Source: Arenicellales bacterium (GTDB lineage Bacteria > Pseudomonadota > Gammaproteobacteria > Arenicellales > JAHEKD01). From it: 64,000 nucleotides of DNA. Position 1 is the stretch's first letter, and each line of letters starts with the position of its first letter. Both the position numbers and the translations under genes were made by a program. Below the pieces are notes generated by a model, which saw only the letters and a program-made list of their open reading frames with translations, did not search any database and was not told the DNA's origin. Below are positions 62,883 to 64,000 of this stretch, in pieces. The DNA lies in assembly GCA_028284225.1 (NCBI GenBank), contig JANQSD010000001.1:338609-402608 (forward strand), in the 5' to 3' direction.

Positions 62883-64000
62883 ATGGACATAACTAGGCGT
62901 AAATTACTCAAAGCTAAAGCTGCTTTAGCTACGGCAGCTGCTACTGGAATATCTATTAATGAAAGTGATCAAGCCTTTGCACAAACAAATGAAGAGCCTT
63001 TAAAACCTATTTCTTTAAACGGTATTCATGGTTATGCTCAAAAAAGCATCACCGCTGGTGAACCATTGGAGTTACGTGTTAGTAGTAATGTCCCATATGG
63101 GTTGTCGGTATATCGGCTACAGCATCTTGATGCACCAGGCCCAAAGGATGAGCAAATTTATCCATTACTACAGCCAGGACCACCCGTACAAGTTAGTCCA
63201 ACAGTTGAAGAGCAAGTCATTGCACCTATACAGCAAGACATACGGCCTGGTTCCTATATTCATGTTGAGAATAACCTGCCTAATGTTTCCATGGACGCAA
63301 TCACTTTGGAGTGTTGGGTACGTCCATGGGATACTTCAAGGTGGCAGGGATTGATTTCACAATATACATGGCAGGGTTATTGCGGCGTGGGTCTTTTTCT
63401 AAGACCAGGGGGTAATTTAGTTTTTTATGTTGGTGGCGGGGGACAATACTCACCGAATTATTCACTTACAGCCGCGACTAGTTTGAATGAAAAACAATGG
63501 TACCATATTGTTGGTACATGGAATAAAAGTACTGGCTTACAACAGTTGTTTTTAAATGGTGCTGAGGTTGCAAACAAGCCAAATACTGTTGATCTATTTC
63601 CAGGGAACGCGCCTTTACGAATAGCGGCATATGGTGTAACAGATAATGGTGTTAACTACACTGCCGACACTTTCCATGGTGATATGGCAATGCCCGTTAT
63701 TTATAGTCGCACACTTAGTCAAAACGAAATACAGGCACGTGCTAATCAGACAGCTCCTACAATACCATCAACGGGTGTATTGGCTGTATGGCCTTTTAAT
63801 GAAGAACAAGGCGAAACAGTCACAGATGCCAGCGGACAACTAAGATCTGGAAAAATTGTTAATCGAGCCACTTGGATGATAGGTGGCCCTGGTTTTGATG
63901 CTGCAAATGATGCACCGAGATACGGTGATTATGATTTAAAAACGGCATTTGATAATCAATACGGCCATGGAATTCGGTTTGCTATTGATGATTTGTATGA
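62883..64000 (+). CDS. N,N-dimethylformamidase large-subunit-like protein, Tat-exported, truncated by window edge
   Basis: At least 372 residues, open to the window end. A Tat signal (TRRKLLKAKAALATAAATGI) starts at residue 4; cleavage probably at AFA-Q near residue 37. GIHGYAQKSITAGEPLELRVSS followed by VYRLQHLDAPGP and a LamG/concanavalin-like domain at about 110-290 (ITLECWVRPWD … WYHIVGTWNKSTGLQQLFLNG) match the DMFase beta-subunit family; the end YGHGIRFAIDDLYD is the start of its C-terminal domain. The family hydrolyses N,N-dimethylformamide to dimethylamine and formate, but most members are untested. Ribosome site AAGGAATA precedes the ATG. Confidence 0.65.
   Translation, partial: MDITRRKLLKAKAALATAAATGISINESDQAFAQTNEEPLKPISLNGIHGYAQKSITAGEPLELRVSSNVPYGLSVYRLQHLDAPGPKDEQIYPLLQPGPPVQVSPTVEEQVIAPIQQDIRPGSYIHVENNLPNVSMDAITLECWVRPWDTSRWQGLISQYTWQGYCGVGLFLRPGGNLVFYVGGGGQYSPNYSLTAATSLNEKQWYHIVGTWNKSTGLQQLFLNGAEVANKPNTVDLFPGNAPLRIAAYGVTDNGVNYTADTFHGDMAMPVIYSRTLSQNEIQARANQTAPTIPSTGVLAVWPFNEEQGETVTDASGQLRSGKIVNRATWMIGGPGFDAANDAPRYGDYDLKTAFDNQYGHGIRFAIDDLY

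Noticed and set aside
1..64000. CRISPR arrays, rRNA operons, phage structural genes
   Set aside because: No regularly spaced short repeats, rRNA-like sequence or phage genes were seen on either strand.

Overview
The window reads as a moderately AT-rich chromosomal segment of a gammaproteobacterium, probably a free-living, likely marine, heterotroph. The evidence is the gene order of the core blocks: smpB / ratA-ratB / bamE / recN-nadK / hrcA-grpE-dnaK-dnaJ, and ffh / rpsP-rimM-trmD-rplS / xerD. The accessory genes suggest use of small organic sulfur, phosphorus and nitrogen compounds. I cannot place the genus.

Layout. 1-1973: the right part of an IS66-family insertion sequence with a frameshifted tnpC that runs off the left edge. 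2115-2285: a helix-turn-helix gene remnant. 2480-9820: a catabolic cluster on the minus strand (tripartite tricarboxylate transporter tctABC, an acylating aldehyde dehydrogenase resembling sulfoacetaldehyde dehydrogenase SauS, and two ADP-forming acyl-CoA ligase subunits), with a divergent GntR/UTRA regulator. Together they could import a small acid, convert it to a CoA thioester and reduce it to an aldehyde; sulfoacetate is the best candidate. 9830-11940: a glutathione-dependent formaldehyde oxidation pair (fghA, adhC). 12106-24571: a mixed region with an SBF-like transporter, HAD phosphatase, MOSC protein, AraC regulator facing an SDR, a two-subunit molybdenum hydroxylase (IorAB type), a three-gene glycosyltransferase operon, argE and uppP.

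24707-27064: a 2-oxoglutarate oxygenase overlapping an HD-domain diiron oxygenase (TmpA/TmpB or PhnY/PhnZ type phosphonate cleavage), followed by a second, divergent HD oxygenase-like protein. 27188-35608: a LysR regulator and a family-5 ABC importer with two Tat-exported binding proteins, sharing one set of permeases and a fused ATPase; three strong hairpin terminators divide this block. 35674-36817: a beta-propeller glycosidase-like protein and a decayed sulfatase.

36889-58252: mostly housekeeping genes (trans-translation, Bam, DNA repair, NAD kinase, heat-shock chaperones, dTDP-rhamnose genes, TsaB, SRP, ribosomal proteins, XerD, tRNA-Asn), interrupted by a 290-bp element with perfect 27-bp inverted ends at 51959-52248.

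58208-62609: a small genomic island bounded by a perfect 47-bp direct repeat of the 3' part of tRNA-Asn. It has lost its integrase and carries an IS3 remnant plus one large cargo gene: a TIR domain, a transmembrane helix and a C-terminal beta-propeller-like region. This is the best candidate here for an undescribed (possibly antiviral) system. 62883-64000: the start of a Tat-exported protein resembling the large subunit of N,N-dimethylformamidase, cut by the right edge.
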